64,000 bases of DNA, taken from NCBI RefSeq assembly GCF_001544275.1, contig NZ_BCQE01000009.1, forward strand, positions 62,001-126,000. The letters run 5' to 3'. The notes beneath the pieces are model-generated. The model had not been told where the DNA came from, made no database searches, and saw only the letters and a program-made list of their open reading frames with translations. The stretch is from Enterococcus gallinarum NBRC 100675 (GTDB lineage: Bacteria; Bacillota; Bacilli; Lactobacillales; Enterococcaceae). Of this stretch, positions 50,732-61,602 are shown in pieces (position 1 is the stretch's first letter; each line of letters begins with the position of its first letter). Made by a program: the position numbers and the translations under genes.

Positions 50732-51003
50732 TAGACTCTGATGCTCCTCACATTATGTGTATGCACATGTTCTCCTTTGGCAATCGCAGCTGTAGCAATC
50801 CCTATCACTTCCCCATATTTGATAATCTTTTCGCCAGATTCAATGACTTTTACAGAAAATTTATGGTAGCTATCAATAGGCTGGGCAATGAGAACCTCAT
50901 TTAGAGATACTTGATTAACAATCCTAACTGCTGTTTTAGCTGGCGTTGGCTGCAAAACCATGGCGACATTGTCTTCGGGACGCATCATTAATGCCGTATA
51001 CAT
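50731..51003 (-). CDS. UxaA-family dehydratase, small SAF subunit
   Basis: A 90-residue SAF-domain protein (AMVLQPTPAKTAVRIVNQVS, ending GEHVHTHNVRS, the typical 'HvHthN' motif). It is the N-terminal half of UxaA or the SuyA-type subunit. The ATG at 51003 with GAGG 6-8 bases upstream is preferred to the GTG at 51015. It overlaps the large-subunit gene. Confidence 0.85.
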   Translation of the reverse strand: MYTALMMRPEDNVAMVLQPTPAKTAVRIVNQVSLNEVLIAQPIDSYHKFSVKVIESGEKIIKYGEVIGIATAAIAKGEHVHTHNVRSIRV

Positions 51004-51029
51004 AGACTGCCTCACTTTCTTTTTTCAAT

Positions 51030-51431
51030 TCACTCATGATTATCTTGAAAGACAATCGTGTCGATCGCTGTCTGACGCAAATGTGCAACTAATTGCGGCA
51101 AAGACAACTGTTCACGTTGCATGATTGCTTCGATCACTAATGGCAGATTGAACCCCGCGATGATTTGATAGTGAATGGCGGCAAAGAATTTCGAATTATA
51201 GTAAGCGCAATTGTAAGGCGTCGCTCCAAACATATCAACAAAAACTAGGACCCCATGCCCCCTATCCAACTTGCGACTTTGATTTAAAATTTTTTGACGG
51301 AAACTGTCGACCTCTTCATTTTCAGCAAGTGTATCGAACGCCATCTGCTGTGTTTCACCAATGATCATTTGTAACGAATGGACGATCCCTTGGCTGAGTT
51401 CGCCATGAGAAATAACTTGAATACCGATCAT
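51030..51431 (-). CDS. PTS mannose-family EIIA (second system)
   Basis: A 133-residue EIIA. The phosphorylated His is in VISHGELSQGI (residue ~9), followed by VFVDMFGATPYN and AGFNLPLVIEA. It lies between the dehydrogenase and SAF genes, an odd place for EIIA, which usually leads the operon. The ATG at 51431 overlaps the dehydrogenase stop; GAGAGGAG is 9 bases upstream. Confidence 0.9.
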   Translation of the reverse strand: MIGIQVISHGELSQGIVHSLQMIIGETQQMAFDTLAENEEVDSFRQKILNQSRKLDRGHGVLVFVDMFGATPYNCAYYNSKFFAAIHYQIIAGFNLPLVIEAIMQREQLSLPQLVAHLRQTAIDTIVFQDNHE

Positions 51432-52417
51432 AACGGCCAACTCCTCTCATTCACCAGATCAAAGGGTTCTAGGTGCGCAAAAAAGCGCTCAATATTCGTC
51501 ACTACATGATCTCCCATTCCGGCTAAACTTTCAGAAGTATACGCACCGATATGAGGAGTCAATGTGACATTTTCAAAAGCCAGTAATGGATGCGCAGGAT
51601 CTAACGGTTCCTGACAAAAGACATCGGCAGCATAACCGGAAATTTCTTTTCTAGCCACCGCACGGATCAAAGCAGCTTCATCCACCAATTCCCCACGTGC
51701 AGTATTGATTAGCAAGACATTCTGCTTCATTTGATTAAAGGCTGCTTCGGACAGCATCCGTTGGTTTTCATCTGAAAGATTGCAGTGAAGTGTGATGACA
51801 TCCGCTTCTGACAATAATTCTGGCAAAGATACTTTTTTGCCTCTTGCTTTGTGAATTTCTTCAGCAGACTTATAGGGATCATAAACCAGCACTTGCGTTC
51901 CAAAGCCATCATGCAGTATCTCACCGACCTTGGAACCAATATTCCCATAGCCAATTACACCTATTTTGGCATGTTTGAGTTCAAAACTATTACAACTCGA
52001 CCGCAAGTGCCACTCATCATTTTTGATCAGCCGCTGCCCTTTATTGATCTTACGAAGTTCGTTCATTAACAAAGCAATCGCATGTTCTGCTACCGCTTGC
52101 CGTTCGATTGGTCCTAAGACTTTGGTCACCAGTACCTGATTTTCGGTTGCAGCGTTGAGATCCACATTATCGACGCCTAAACCATGACGGCAAAGCAATC
52201 CTAGATTTGGTGTATTCTGAAAAAACGTACGATCGAAATTTGGCGTGACACTAGCGATAATGCACTGATAGTCACTGAGTGCCTCAGCCAGTTTTTCCCC
52301 TTTAATCGTTGGTTCAAACAGATGAAAGTCCACTTCACCAAATGCCTGCAGTCGTTGGACATGTTCCGGAAAAAACTTGCCAAAACTTTTTGAATTGACT
52401 ACTGCAATTTTTTTCAT
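51428..52417 (-). CDS. D-isomer 2-hydroxyacid dehydrogenase
   Basis: A 329-residue NAD-dependent dehydrogenase. The NAD motif is GVIGYGNIGSKVG, the substrate/catalytic Arg is in NTARGELVDE, the Glu in VFCQEPLDP and the His in TPHIGAYT. It oxidises or reduces a 2-hydroxy acid (phosphoglycerate, glycerate or similar). Its place between EIIB and EIIA, upstream of a split UxaA dehydratase, suggests a step in breakdown of the PTS substrate. It is followed by a 4-base overlap with EIIA. Confidence 0.9.
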   Translation of the reverse strand: MKKIAVVNSKSFGKFFPEHVQRLQAFGEVDFHLFEPTIKGEKLAEALSDYQCIIASVTPNFDRTFFQNTPNLGLLCRHGLGVDNVDLNAATENQVLVTKVLGPIERQAVAEHAIALLMNELRKINKGQRLIKNDEWHLRSSCNSFELKHAKIGVIGYGNIGSKVGEILHDGFGTQVLVYDPYKSAEEIHKARGKKVSLPELLSEADVITLHCNLSDENQRMLSEAAFNQMKQNVLLINTARGELVDEAALIRAVARKEISGYAADVFCQEPLDPAHPLLAFENVTLTPHIGAYTSESLAGMGDHVVTNIERFFAHLEPFDLVNERSWPL

Positions 52418-52428
52418 CGATGTCCCCC

Positions 52429-52899
52429 CTAAATCGATTTCTTCGCTGCTTCAGGAACCGTTTGCGCATAAATCTTGATGTCCTTTTCAGCTGATAACTG
52501 ACGCAATTGTTCCAACTCTGTCTCGGTTAGGGCAACATTTTTGATGAAGAACTCGGCCGCTTGTCTTTTTGGCGTGCCGCCTAGATTCAAACAAGGTAAC
52601 GGTAACCCCAACTCCAAACACTTGATCGCTGTTGCTACCGTTTTGAACAAAGCAAATACTTTATCTGCACCGAACTGATTGGCTTCCCAAGCTGCCAGCG
52701 CTTCCGCTATGCTGTATACCTTCACTTGAAAGCCGTAACGTTTTCCTGAAGCCATATAAATATCCATCGAAAAATCATCGGAACGCACCGCGTCATCGAT
52801 AATATAAATCGTATTCGCACCCGAAGACTTGGCCCACTTTGTCACGATCTGACCATGAATCAAGCGACTATCTACTCGAGCAAAAGTAATTTTCCCCAT
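52429..52899 (-). CDS. PTS mannose-family EIIB (second system)
   Basis: A 156-residue EIIB with the phosphorylated His in RVDSRLIHGQIVTKWAK (residue ~14) and the domain end VALTETELEQLRQLSAEKDI. The ATG at 52899 is preferred to the GTG at 52908, using AGAGG upstream. Confidence 0.93.
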   Translation of the reverse strand: MGKITFARVDSRLIHGQIVTKWAKSSGANTIYIIDDAVRSDDFSMDIYMASGKRYGFQVKVYSIAEALAAWEANQFGADKVFALFKTVATAIKCLELGLPLPCLNLGGTPKRQAAEFFIKNVALTETELEQLRQLSAEKDIKIYAQTVPEAAKKSI

Positions 52900-52920
52900 T
52901 TGTGACACCCTCTTTCTGAT

Positions 52921-53778
52921 TTATAAAATTCCGATCGCTGCCAGCAATCCAACGATAACAGTCAACAATAACATCCCTTTTAGTACATTCAGACCCTTCT
53001 TTTCAAAGTAGAAGTACAAGCCCATGACCAGTGAAAGTGGTAAGATGCCTGGCAAGATAGAGTCCAGAATACTCTGTAAAGCAAATTCTCTTTCTGACAG
53101 AACAAAAGATAATGAAGATTGAATCGTCACAAACCGTGCCGCCGTCACTCCCATCATGAACATACCAAGAATCGTCAGAGCTTTCATGATTAAATTGGCT
53201 CTTGTCCCGGCAATCAGTTCTCGAGCCGCTTGCCTCCCTAACCGATAACTAAAGTGGACAAATGCACGACCATAGAGATACGTCACAACAGAAAAGACGA
53301 TCCAGGGAATAACCGCACCGAACCACAAACCATCTGCAGCCCAAGGCAGTGCAATCGCAATCAATAGATACTGCAACGTACCATTATTAATGGAATCCCC
53401 GATCCCTGCCATTGGCCCCATCAATCCGACTTTCGTTGCTTCGATCAATTCTGTTGAAACGGTCTGTTCAGAGCCTGTTTCTGTCAACTCTTTGGCCCGC
53501 TGTTCTTCTAGAGATGCAGTAATCCCAGAAATGGTACTACCGCCCCATATTGCATCAGTATTCCAAAAGGTCAAGTGCCGATTGTAGGCATCCCGCAAGT
53601 CTTCAGGATCTTTATAGATTTTTTTAAGCAGAGGCGTCAATGCATACATCAACGCTGGTGCTACTTGTCGCTCATAGGTGCGAGGGATCTCGTTCATCCA
53701 GTACCAGCGATTCCAAATCTGGTTCAGTTCCTTTTTAGTCAGTCCATTGTTTTCAGTCGAAGTATTCTCTGCATCCAT
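52921..53778 (-). CDS. PTS mannose-family EIID (second system)
   Basis: A 285-residue EIID with RTYERQVAPALMYALTPLLK, FWNTDAIWGGSTISGITASLE and GLMGPMAGIGDSINNGTLQ motifs, then membrane helices. AGGAGG is 8 bases before the ATG, which directly follows the EIIC stop. Confidence 0.93.
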   Translation of the reverse strand: MDAENTSTENNGLTKKELNQIWNRWYWMNEIPRTYERQVAPALMYALTPLLKKIYKDPEDLRDAYNRHLTFWNTDAIWGGSTISGITASLEEQRAKELTETGSEQTVSTELIEATKVGLMGPMAGIGDSINNGTLQYLLIAIALPWAADGLWFGAVIPWIVFSVVTYLYGRAFVHFSYRLGRQAARELIAGTRANLIMKALTILGMFMMGVTAARFVTIQSSLSFVLSEREFALQSILDSILPGILPLSLVMGLYFYFEKKGLNVLKGMLLLTVIVGLLAAIGIL

Positions 53779-54540
53779 CTAGGCTGCCTCCTTTGCATTG
53801 ATCATAATCATGGTGTAAATGCCTGCAGTCACGATACCCAGGACAGCCCAAGTAACCATGGTGATTCCTAAATCTTTCAAAATAATCGTTAAGAAGAATG
53901 ATAAAAAGAAAAAGAACATATCGGTCTTTTGACCAATGATCCGAATCAAAATAGCGATCCCAACAGCTGCTAACGCACTGGCGACAACATCCAGTATATG
54001 AAAGACAACCGTGCCTTCCAATTGTGTCACAACATTAGCTATCGAATCTGCCCCGAAATATAAAGCGATAAACAATACCGGCACATGAGTCAGCATCGTC
54101 AATAGGGTTGGCAACAGACCGATTGCAAAAGTAAATTTCTTATCCTCCAGATTATTGACCACCCGATCAATGTATTTGGTTACAAAAGAATTCACGATAA
54201 TTTTTAATGTATATAAATAACTTCCTAGAATTCCGACGGGAATCGCGATTGCTACTGCCGCTGTCGGCTCTAGATTACCCAAGATAGCGACTGCTGTAGC
54301 CACAGTTCCCGAGACAGCCGGTTCTGTTGCCATCTGGCCGCCTGGCGCAATCTGACCCATAGAAATCAATTGGATAGCTGCACCAACCGTTACCCCTTGG
54401 GCAACATCTCCCAGAACGACACCGACAAATAAACTCGTCATAAGCGGACTAAACCGCAAATTCAAGCCTGCATACCCGAAAAAGCGGGCTTGAATCAAAG
54501 CCACCCAAATTGAGATGATCAACGCCTGGATCACTGACAT
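53779..54540 (-). CDS. PTS mannose-family EIIC (second system)
   Basis: A 253-residue EIIC with FGYAGLNLRFSPLMTSLFVG and GQIAPGGQMATEPAVSGTVA motifs. It is the first gene of the seven-gene operon EIIC-EIID-EIIB-dehydrogenase-EIIA-UxaA small-UxaA large, an unusual order. The ATG at 54540 has GGAGG 7 bases upstream; the ORF extends 56 codons further upstream but that part is not EIIC-like and lies in the leader. Confidence 0.92.
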   Translation of the reverse strand: MSVIQALIISIWVALIQARFFGYAGLNLRFSPLMTSLFVGVVLGDVAQGVTVGAAIQLISMGQIAPGGQMATEPAVSGTVATAVAILGNLEPTAAVAIAIPVGILGSYLYTLKIIVNSFVTKYIDRVVNNLEDKKFTFAIGLLPTLLTMLTHVPVLFIALYFGADSIANVVTQLEGTVVFHILDVVASALAAVGIAILIRIIGQKTDMFFFFLSFFLTIILKDLGITMVTWAVLGIVTAGIYTMIMINAKEAA

Positions 54541-54719
54541 ATTTTTTCCTCCGTTTCTAATTCTATCAATACCAACAGTGAAAAATGAAAGGCGAATAGA
54601 AACCAAATCTCGCTTTTTACCTAGGATGAAAGCATTTCTTGATCCGCCAACACAAGCAGCTTCCAATAACGAAACAGCGTCCCATTCCCATGAAAACCAC
54701 TCGATCAAGAAACAGCAAA

Positions 54720-54751
54720 AAAGGCATCAGACCAGCGTGTCCAATGCCTTT
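54720..54751 (-). terminator. Terminator-like hairpin in the EIIC leader (possible attenuator)
   Basis: Stem AAAGGCAT / ATGCCTTT (54720-54727 with 54744-54751) followed on the minus strand by TTTTTTGCTG. It stands 180 bases upstream of the EIIC start and downstream of a TTGACA on the minus strand (54827-54822), so it could control read-through into the operon. Alternatively it ends a short RNA. Confidence 0.6.
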
Positions 54752-54805
54752 GACATAGCGAAATAAACCTCAGGAAAAACGTGAAAATTTCAAAAAATTG
54801 CACAA

Positions 54806-54822
54806 AGCGACTAGTAATCGCT
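54806..54822. repeat. Inverted repeat AGCGA-N7-TCGCT
   Basis: AGCGACTAGTAATCGCT lies between the minus-strand TTGACA and its putative -10 and upstream of the plus-strand -10 (TAAAAT, 54835-54840). It is well placed as a shared operator. Confidence 0.45.
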
Positions 54823-54844
54823 GTCAACTTTCGGTAAAATAAAC

Positions 54845-54960
54845 ACGTTGGTTCCTTCGGGAAACAACTATGGCAACTTGATTGGTCAGCTCTGTAAAGT
54901 GGGTGACTGATCAGGGCTTTCTACAGGTGGGCCAACACCTGTAGAAAGTGCCTTTTTTTA
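54845..54960 (+). ncRNA. Candidate structured small RNA with own terminator
   Basis: Three stem-loops on the plus strand. Stem 1 is GTTG-G-TTCC-TTCG-GGA.. at 54847-54868, closed by a perfect c(UUCG)g tetraloop. Stem 2 pairs TTGGTCAG (54882-54889) with CTGATCAG (54907-54914) allowing G-U. Stem 3 is a perfect 12-bp stem CTTTCTACAGGT / ACCTGTAGAAAG (54917-54928 with 54937-54948) followed by TGCCTTTTTTT, an intrinsic terminator. A -10 TAAAAT is at 54835-54840 with no good -35. No plus-strand gene follows, so it is not a leader. Family not recognised; not SRP, 6S or tmRNA by sequence. Confidence 0.6.
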
Positions 54961-55065
54961 TTTGGTTTCTATTCCATTTAATCATATAGAAAGCGTTACC
55001 TTTTGGCAAGAGGGAACATATGTTTTCGTTGGATTTTTTTTGAGGGGATTTTTTGGGGAAAGAAA

Positions 55066-55088
55066 AAGAAGATACGGGGTATCTTCTT
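55066..55088 (-). terminator. Terminator of the polysaccharide operon
   Basis: Perfect 10-bp stem AAGAAGATAC / GTATCTTCTT with a 3-base loop, followed on the minus strand by TTTCTTTCC. Confidence 0.75.
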
Positions 55089-55171
55089 AGGGGATGTATT
55101 TTCTTAATAGAAAGGAGAAAATTATTTTTTAATCAAAAGTAAGTATTTTTAAAGAAAAAGCTTGTTTCAAT

Positions 55172-56338
55172 CTAATTATCACCAAAGATATCTCTCGTAT
55201 AAACTTTTTCCTCTACATCTTTAAGTATCTCTTCAAAACGATTGCTGACAATGATATCAGAAACACTTTTGAACTCATCAAAATCTTTGATCACCCTAGA
55301 ATGAAAGAAATGATCCGCATCAAGAGTCGGTTCATAGACAACCACTTCGATTCCTTTAGCCTTGATCCGTTTCATAATTCCTTGAATCGATGAATACCTG
55401 AAATTATCAGAGTTCGCTTTCATCGTCAGTCTATATATACCAACCACATTTGGTTTTTTTGCAAGAATTTGTTCCGCAATAAAATCTTTACGAGTCGTAT
55501 TGGCTTCAACAATAGCTCCAATTATATTACTTGGCACATCTTCATAATTTGCACGAAGCTGCTTCGTATCTTTTGGTAGACAATAGCCTCCATAACCGAA
55601 TGAAGGATTATTATAATGGGAACCAATTCTTGGATCTAATCCTACACCTTCAATAATTTGTCGGCTATCTAATCCCCTAGATTCCGCATAAGTATCTAAC
55701 TCATTAAAGTAAGCCACACGTAAAGCCAAGTAAGTATTTGAAAATAATTTAATCGCTTCTGCTTCCGTTGAATGGGTTAAAAGAACCGTTACATCTTCGT
55801 CTAATGCATTTTCTTTAAACATATTAGCCACTTCTTGACCTCGATCAGATACTTCGCCAACGACAATTCTCGAAGGATGTAAGTTGTCGTATAACGCTTT
55901 ACCTTCTCTTAAAAATTCGGGCGAGAAAATAATGTTCTCCGTATTAAATTTAGCTTTAACATCTAATGTGTATCCAACTGGTACAGTTGACTTGATAATA
56001 AACGTTGCGTCTGGACGAATTACTAACGCTTTTTCAATGACATCTTCAACAGTGGATGTATTGAAATAATTTTTCTTTTCATCATAGTCTGTTGGCGTTG
56101 CGATGATCAAATAATCTCCAAAGTTGACAGCATCTTCAAAATCTTTTGTGAACTCAACGCTCAAGTCATCCCGTTTTAAAAACTCAAGTACTTCTTTATC
56201 TTCTAGAGGAGAAATACCTTGATTTAACATCTCGATTTTTTCTTCTACAATATCATAAGCTTTTACTTGTTCATTTTGTGATAACAATAATGCATTAGCT
56301 AGACCAACATAGCCAAGACCAAAAACTGAAATTTTCAT
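55172..56338 (-). CDS. ugd: UDP-glucose 6-dehydrogenase
   Basis: A 388-residue enzyme that oxidises UDP-glucose to UDP-glucuronate. The NAD motif is [11 protein letters not shown], the catalytic Cys is in [14 protein letters not shown] and the substrate-binding Lys is in [14 protein letters not shown]-region residues. It supplies an acidic sugar for the surface polysaccharide. It follows rmlD by 50 bases; GGAGG precedes the ATG. Last gene before the terminator. Confidence 0.93.
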   Translation of the reverse strand: MKISVFGLGYVGLANALLLSQNEQVKAYDIVEEKIEMLNQGISPLEDKEVLEFLKRDDLSVEFTKDFEDAVNFGDYLIIATPTDYDEKKNYFNTSTVEDVIEKALVIRPDATFIIKSTVPVGYTLDVKAKFNTENIIFSPEFLREGKALYDNLHPSRIVVGEVSDRGQEVANMFKENALDEDVTVLLTHSTEAEAIKLFSNTYLALRVAYFNELDTYAESRGLDSRQIIEGVGLDPRIGSHYNNPSFGYGGYCLPKDTKQLRANYEDVPSNIIGAIVEANTTRKDFIAEQILAKKPNVVGIYRLTMKANSDNFRYSSIQGIMKRIKAKGIEVVVYEPTLDADHFFHSRVIKDFDEFKSVSDIIVSNRFEEILKDVEEKVYTRDIFGDN

Positions 56339-56387
56339 TTTTTTCCTCCAATAAGTTTTCGTTTAATAAACCTAGTTTAAAAGATAC

Positions 56388-57218
56388 TTAGGAAAGCATT
56401 TGCTTCAATGCTTCTTGCCACGTCGGGATTTCAAAGCCAATTGCTTTAGCTTTTGACAGATCCATCACTGAATATTGCGGTCTTTTGGCTTTTTGCGGGT
56501 ATTGCTCTGAAGTCACCGGTTTTACTTCGACTGCAGTATCTTTCAAGATCTCTTTCGCAAATTCATACCAGGAACAATGATTGTCGTTTGACAAGTGATA
56601 AATCCCGGTAGGTGTTTTTTGATCAATCACATACTTCATAAATTCTGCCAATGTCCGCGTCCAAGTAGGGCGTCCGAATTGATCATTCACTACGGTCAAT
56701 GTCTCATGATCTTTTGCTAATCGCTGCATCGTGTAAACAAAATTATGACCATATTGCCCAAAGACCCAAGAAGTACGAATGATATAGTAGTCAGTCAATA
56801 TTTCTTGAACCGCTTGTTCGCCTAATAATTTGGTTCTACCATACTCATTTAGAGGGTTCACTGGATCATCGATACGGTATTCCCCCTCTTTTTTCGTCCC
56901 ATCAAAGACATAGTCGGTACTGATGTACACGAGGGTAGCTCCCACCTCTTTAGCTGCTTGGGCCACATTTCGGGTTCCCTCAACATTGATTTTTTCGTCT
57001 AGCATTTTTCCTTCATCTTCTGCTTGATCAACGGCTGTGTACGCCGCACAGTGAAAAATAACCTTGGGTTTGATTTCTTGGATCTTTGTCATCGTTGCTT
57101 TTTCATCCGTAATGTCCATTTCCTGGGAATCAGTTGAGACATATGCAACACCCGTTTCATCCAATAAATGGCGTAATTCGGTACCTAGCTGACCGTTGCC
57201 ACCAGTAATTAAATACAT
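56388..57218 (-). CDS. rmlD: dTDP-4-dehydrorhamnose reductase
   Basis: A 276-residue SDR-fold reductase, last step of dTDP-L-rhamnose synthesis. The NADPH motif is GGNGQLGTEL, ISTDYVFDG is the conserved catalytic Thr/Ser region, and the Tyr-Lys pair is in YGRTKLLGE. It follows rmlB. AAAGGAAG lies upstream of the ATG. Confidence 0.95.
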   Translation of the reverse strand: MYLITGGNGQLGTELRHLLDETGVAYVSTDSQEMDITDEKATMTKIQEIKPKVIFHCAAYTAVDQAEDEGKMLDEKINVEGTRNVAQAAKEVGATLVYISTDYVFDGTKKEGEYRIDDPVNPLNEYGRTKLLGEQAVQEILTDYYIIRTSWVFGQYGHNFVYTMQRLAKDHETLTVVNDQFGRPTWTRTLAEFMKYVIDQKTPTGIYHLSNDNHCSWYEFAKEILKDTAVEVKPVTSEQYPQKAKRPQYSVMDLSKAKAIGFEIPTWQEALKQMLS

Positions 57219-57273
57219 TTTATTTCGCTTCCTTTCGAAAAAAGCAGGAATCCTCCTGCTTTCATCCTACAGA

Positions 57274-58898
<1,625 letters not shown>

Positions 58899-58900
58899 TT

Positions 58901-59770
58901 TTATTCCTCACTTGCTAGGTGTAATAGATATTGACCATATTGATTTTTCTTTAATGGTTGCGCTAATTCAATCAGTGCTTCACGGCTAATATAGCCCATG
59001 CGATAAGCGATTTCTTCTAAACAGGCCACTTTTAGATTTTGCCGTTTTTCAATGGTTTCAATAAATGTCGAAGCTTCTAATAATGACTCATGGGTTCCCG
59101 TATCCAACCAGGCAAACCCTCTCCCCATCACTTCCACCGATAGTTTTCCTAATTCAAGGTATCTTTGATTGACATCCGTGATCTCTAACTCGCCACGTTC
59201 CGAAGGGGTGATTTGTTTGGCAATCTCAACCACCTCATTGTCATAAAAATAGAGACCTGTTACTGCATAATTGGATTTTGGCATCGCTGGCTTTTCTTCG
59301 ATGGAGACAGCTTGCATCTGCTCATCAAATTCCACCACGCCAAAACGTTCAGGATCAGTGACGTGATACCCAAATACCGTTGCCCCTTGCCCTTTTTGAG
59401 CCGCACGTTGCAGCATTTTGGATAAGCCGCCACCATAGTAGATATTGTCTCCGAGAATCAGACAGACACTGTCATTGCCAATAAATTCTTCGCCAATCAA
59501 GAAGGCTTGCGCCAATCCATCTGGGCTTGGTTGTACTGCATATTCCAGATGAATCCCAAGTTCATGACCATCGCCAAATAATTCTTGAAAGCGCGGGGTA
59601 TCTTGTGGTGTAGAAATAATCAAGATCTCTTTGATTCCTGCTAGCATCAATGTAGACATGGGATAATAGATCATTGGTTTATCATAAATGGGCATTAATT
59701 GTTTGGATGTTGCTTTGGTCAGTGGATACAGGCGTGTACCTGATCCGCCTGCTAGAATAATACCTTTCAT
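58901..59770 (-). CDS. rmlA: Glucose-1-phosphate thymidylyltransferase
   Basis: A 289-residue nucleotidyltransferase, first step of dTDP-rhamnose synthesis. The nucleotide-binding signature [11 protein letters not shown] is followed by [16 protein letters not shown], and [10 protein letters not shown] binds metal. First of the rmlACBD-ugd unit, with its own promoter in the preceding gap. Confidence 0.96.
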   Translation of the reverse strand: MKGIILAGGSGTRLYPLTKATSKQLMPIYDKPMIYYPMSTLMLAGIKEILIISTPQDTPRFQELFGDGHELGIHLEYAVQPSPDGLAQAFLIGEEFIGNDSVCLILGDNIYYGGGLSKMLQRAAQKGQGATVFGYHVTDPERFGVVEFDEQMQAVSIEEKPAMPKSNYAVTGLYFYDNEVVEIAKQITPSERGELEITDVNQRYLELGKLSVEVMGRGFAWLDTGTHESLLEASTFIETIEKRQNLKVACLEEIAYRMGYISREALIELAQPLKKNQYGQYLLHLASEE

Positions 59771-60177
59771 AAAGATTCTCCGTTCATTTTAGAATAAAGG
59801 TAATGGAATATCAAAACCAAACAGTTCAAAAAAAATGATTCACTTTAGTAAGAATTTTACTCAAATTAAAAGATCTCTGTCTGCTTGTCCAACGAATAGT
59901 CATTGCATTCTTTTCTATATATTTTTAATTAATCACATAAAGTATCATTGAGTCCATTTGAACACTTAATTTATTCAATCTATTATGAAGGCACCTTCAC
60001 TATTTAATTTCTGTATTAAATTAATAATGATCAAATGACTTTTTAGTTTAATGTTTCCATCCTAAAATCTCATTTTTTGCAATACTCTTGCAAAAAAATA
60101 AGTATATAAAATAAAGACGGTTAATTAAAATTTGAAATAAATCTATATATTTTTTTGATTATTAAAGTCAAACTTGA
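59771..60177. other. 407-base gap between wzx and rmlA
   Basis: A very AT-rich spacer with no gene. It carries the rmlA promoter, a palindrome-like TTTTTTGCAA-N5-TTGCAAAAAA (60073-60097) and a small GAAGG-CA-CCTTC repeat near 59985. It marks the border between the conserved rml block and the variable, AT-rich block. Confidence 0.6.
59865..59892 (-). promoter_or_regulatory. Promoter of rmlACBD-ugd
   Basis: On the minus strand: TTGGAC (59892-59887), 16-base spacer, TTTAAT (59870-59865), about 95 bases upstream of rmlA. Confidence 0.45.
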
Positions 60178-61590
60178 TTAGTTGAAATCCCAATTATGTG
60201 GATATTTCTTTATTTCTATAATTTTTTTTATTGTAGATACTTGACTTAATATAGAAACGAAAAATAAAAGGATTGTTATAAGCAAAACTAAAGTATTGCT
60301 TTTTGTATTCAAAACAGCGATAAAAAAGAAAAGAAAAATATTAAAAATTTGTTTCTTATACTCAATCTTAAAGCCATTTGTAACTGAAAAATACGTTCTT
60401 GATAAACAAAATATTATATACGAAGATGCCATAGCAATTCCTGCTCCGATAGTACCAAATTTAGGAACTAACAGATAATTTAGAATAATATTAGGTATAA
60501 GTGAAAAAAGACTTACATAAATATTTAGATAGCTTTTCCTTGAAAATACTATACCTAAAGTAGTAGTCTCACTGATTGTATAGAGTATAGGAGAAATGCT
60601 TAATAAACCAATGATGAACTGTGAATCACTATAATTATTTGATAACAATATTATTATATATTCTTTAAAAATAATAATAATAAAGAAAACTAAAGTCATC
60701 ATTAAAAGCAGAGCATCTGCTACAAAAGAAAACATTTTTAATTCTTTATTTTCACTATTCCATCTATAGGCTGTTGGTACCCAAAAGCTAGTAAACGCTG
60801 TTTGTAATATTTGTAATAAATTTGCTACTTTTAAAGCCGCATTGTATATGCCTAACTCGTGGTATGAGCTATATCCACGTAAAAAAAGACGTCCTGATGT
60901 ATTGAGTAAGTTATTTACAGAAGCAGCAATAACAAGTGGTACTCCAAAAATAATCATTCTTTTTACCAGTACTTGGTTTATCCGAAAATTTTGGAATGAT
61001 AATAAATTTTTGTATCTCATAAATAGGACACAATCTCCCAAAATTTGACCAAATATCGATGAATACACAACAGTCAAAAATGATCTTTCACCTAATGACA
61101 GCAAAACAATTGTTGTAGCAAGTATAGTTATTTTCACGAATATACTGAATATTGAGTATTCAACTGCTTTCTCTCTCATCCTTATTTCTAATAATATAAA
61201 TCGCTCGAAAATAGAGAAAACTATTAAGAGAGAAAAAAGCATACTAATATTTGTATATTTTATATTGTCGAATAAAATATATGAAACTTCTTTCCTAAAT
61301 ATAAAAATAAGTATAGATAAAAATGCTGACGCGGATAAGGGGAGCAATATTGCATTTTGAAATAGCATCTTTTTATCCTTTACTGAATGGTATTCTCTTG
61401 TGTAAGATTGATCCATACCTAGGTAAATAAAAGTTATTATCAAAGATTGGATGACTGAAAACATACTTGCCTTTCCAAATTCTGAAGGTGAAATAAAAAA
61501 AGTCGTGATGGGAACTGTTATAAAACTTATCACGGCACCTAATACAGGTCCTACGGAAAAGCCAATCAATTTTTTTAAAAAGTATTTCAT
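60178..61590 (-). CDS. Oligosaccharide repeat-unit flippase (Wzx/MATE-type)
   Basis: A 470-residue protein with 12-14 membrane helices and the polysaccharide-synthesis flippase start (LIGFSVGPVLGAVISFITVP). Conserved segments are MDQSYTREYH and FTSFWVPTAYRW. It carries lipid-linked repeat units to the outside. The codon use is far more AT-rich than in rml genes, a sign of transfer. It follows the glycosyltransferase by 12 bases. Confidence 0.9.
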   Translation of the reverse strand: MKYFLKKLIGFSVGPVLGAVISFITVPITTFFISPSEFGKASMFSVIQSLIITFIYLGMDQSYTREYHSVKDKKMLFQNAILLPLSASAFLSILIFIFRKEVSYILFDNIKYTNISMLFSLLIVFSIFERFILLEIRMREKAVEYSIFSIFVKITILATTIVLLSLGERSFLTVVYSSIFGQILGDCVLFMRYKNLLSFQNFRINQVLVKRMIIFGVPLVIAASVNNLLNTSGRLFLRGYSSYHELGIYNAALKVANLLQILQTAFTSFWVPTAYRWNSENKELKMFSFVADALLLMMTLVFFIIIIFKEYIIILLSNNYSDSQFIIGLLSISPILYTISETTTLGIVFSRKSYLNIYVSLFSLIPNIILNYLLVPKFGTIGAGIAMASSYIIFCLSRTYFSVTNGFKIEYKKQIFNIFLFFFIAVLNTKSNTLVLLITILLFFVSILSQVSTIKKIIEIKKYPHNWDFN

Positions 61591-61602
61591 TATATTCTCC
61601 TG

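Larger units (their letters stand above)
54541..55171. other. 631-base intergenic region with divergent RNA elements
   Basis: It contains, from left to right, the minus-strand leader of the EIIC operon, a minus-strand terminator-like hairpin (54720-54751), overlapping divergent promoter-like sequences (54799-54840), a plus-strand structured RNA (54845-54960) and the ugd terminator (55066-55088). Confidence 0.6.

Noticed and set aside
54541-54708. 56-codon N-terminal extension of the second EIIC
   Set aside because: The extension is unlike EIIC, and GGAGG lies 7 bases before the internal ATG at 54540, where the family sequence begins.
54988-55001. cre-like AGAAAGCGTTACCT downstream of ugd
   Set aside because: Two fixed positions of the cre pattern are missing and it is not in a promoter.
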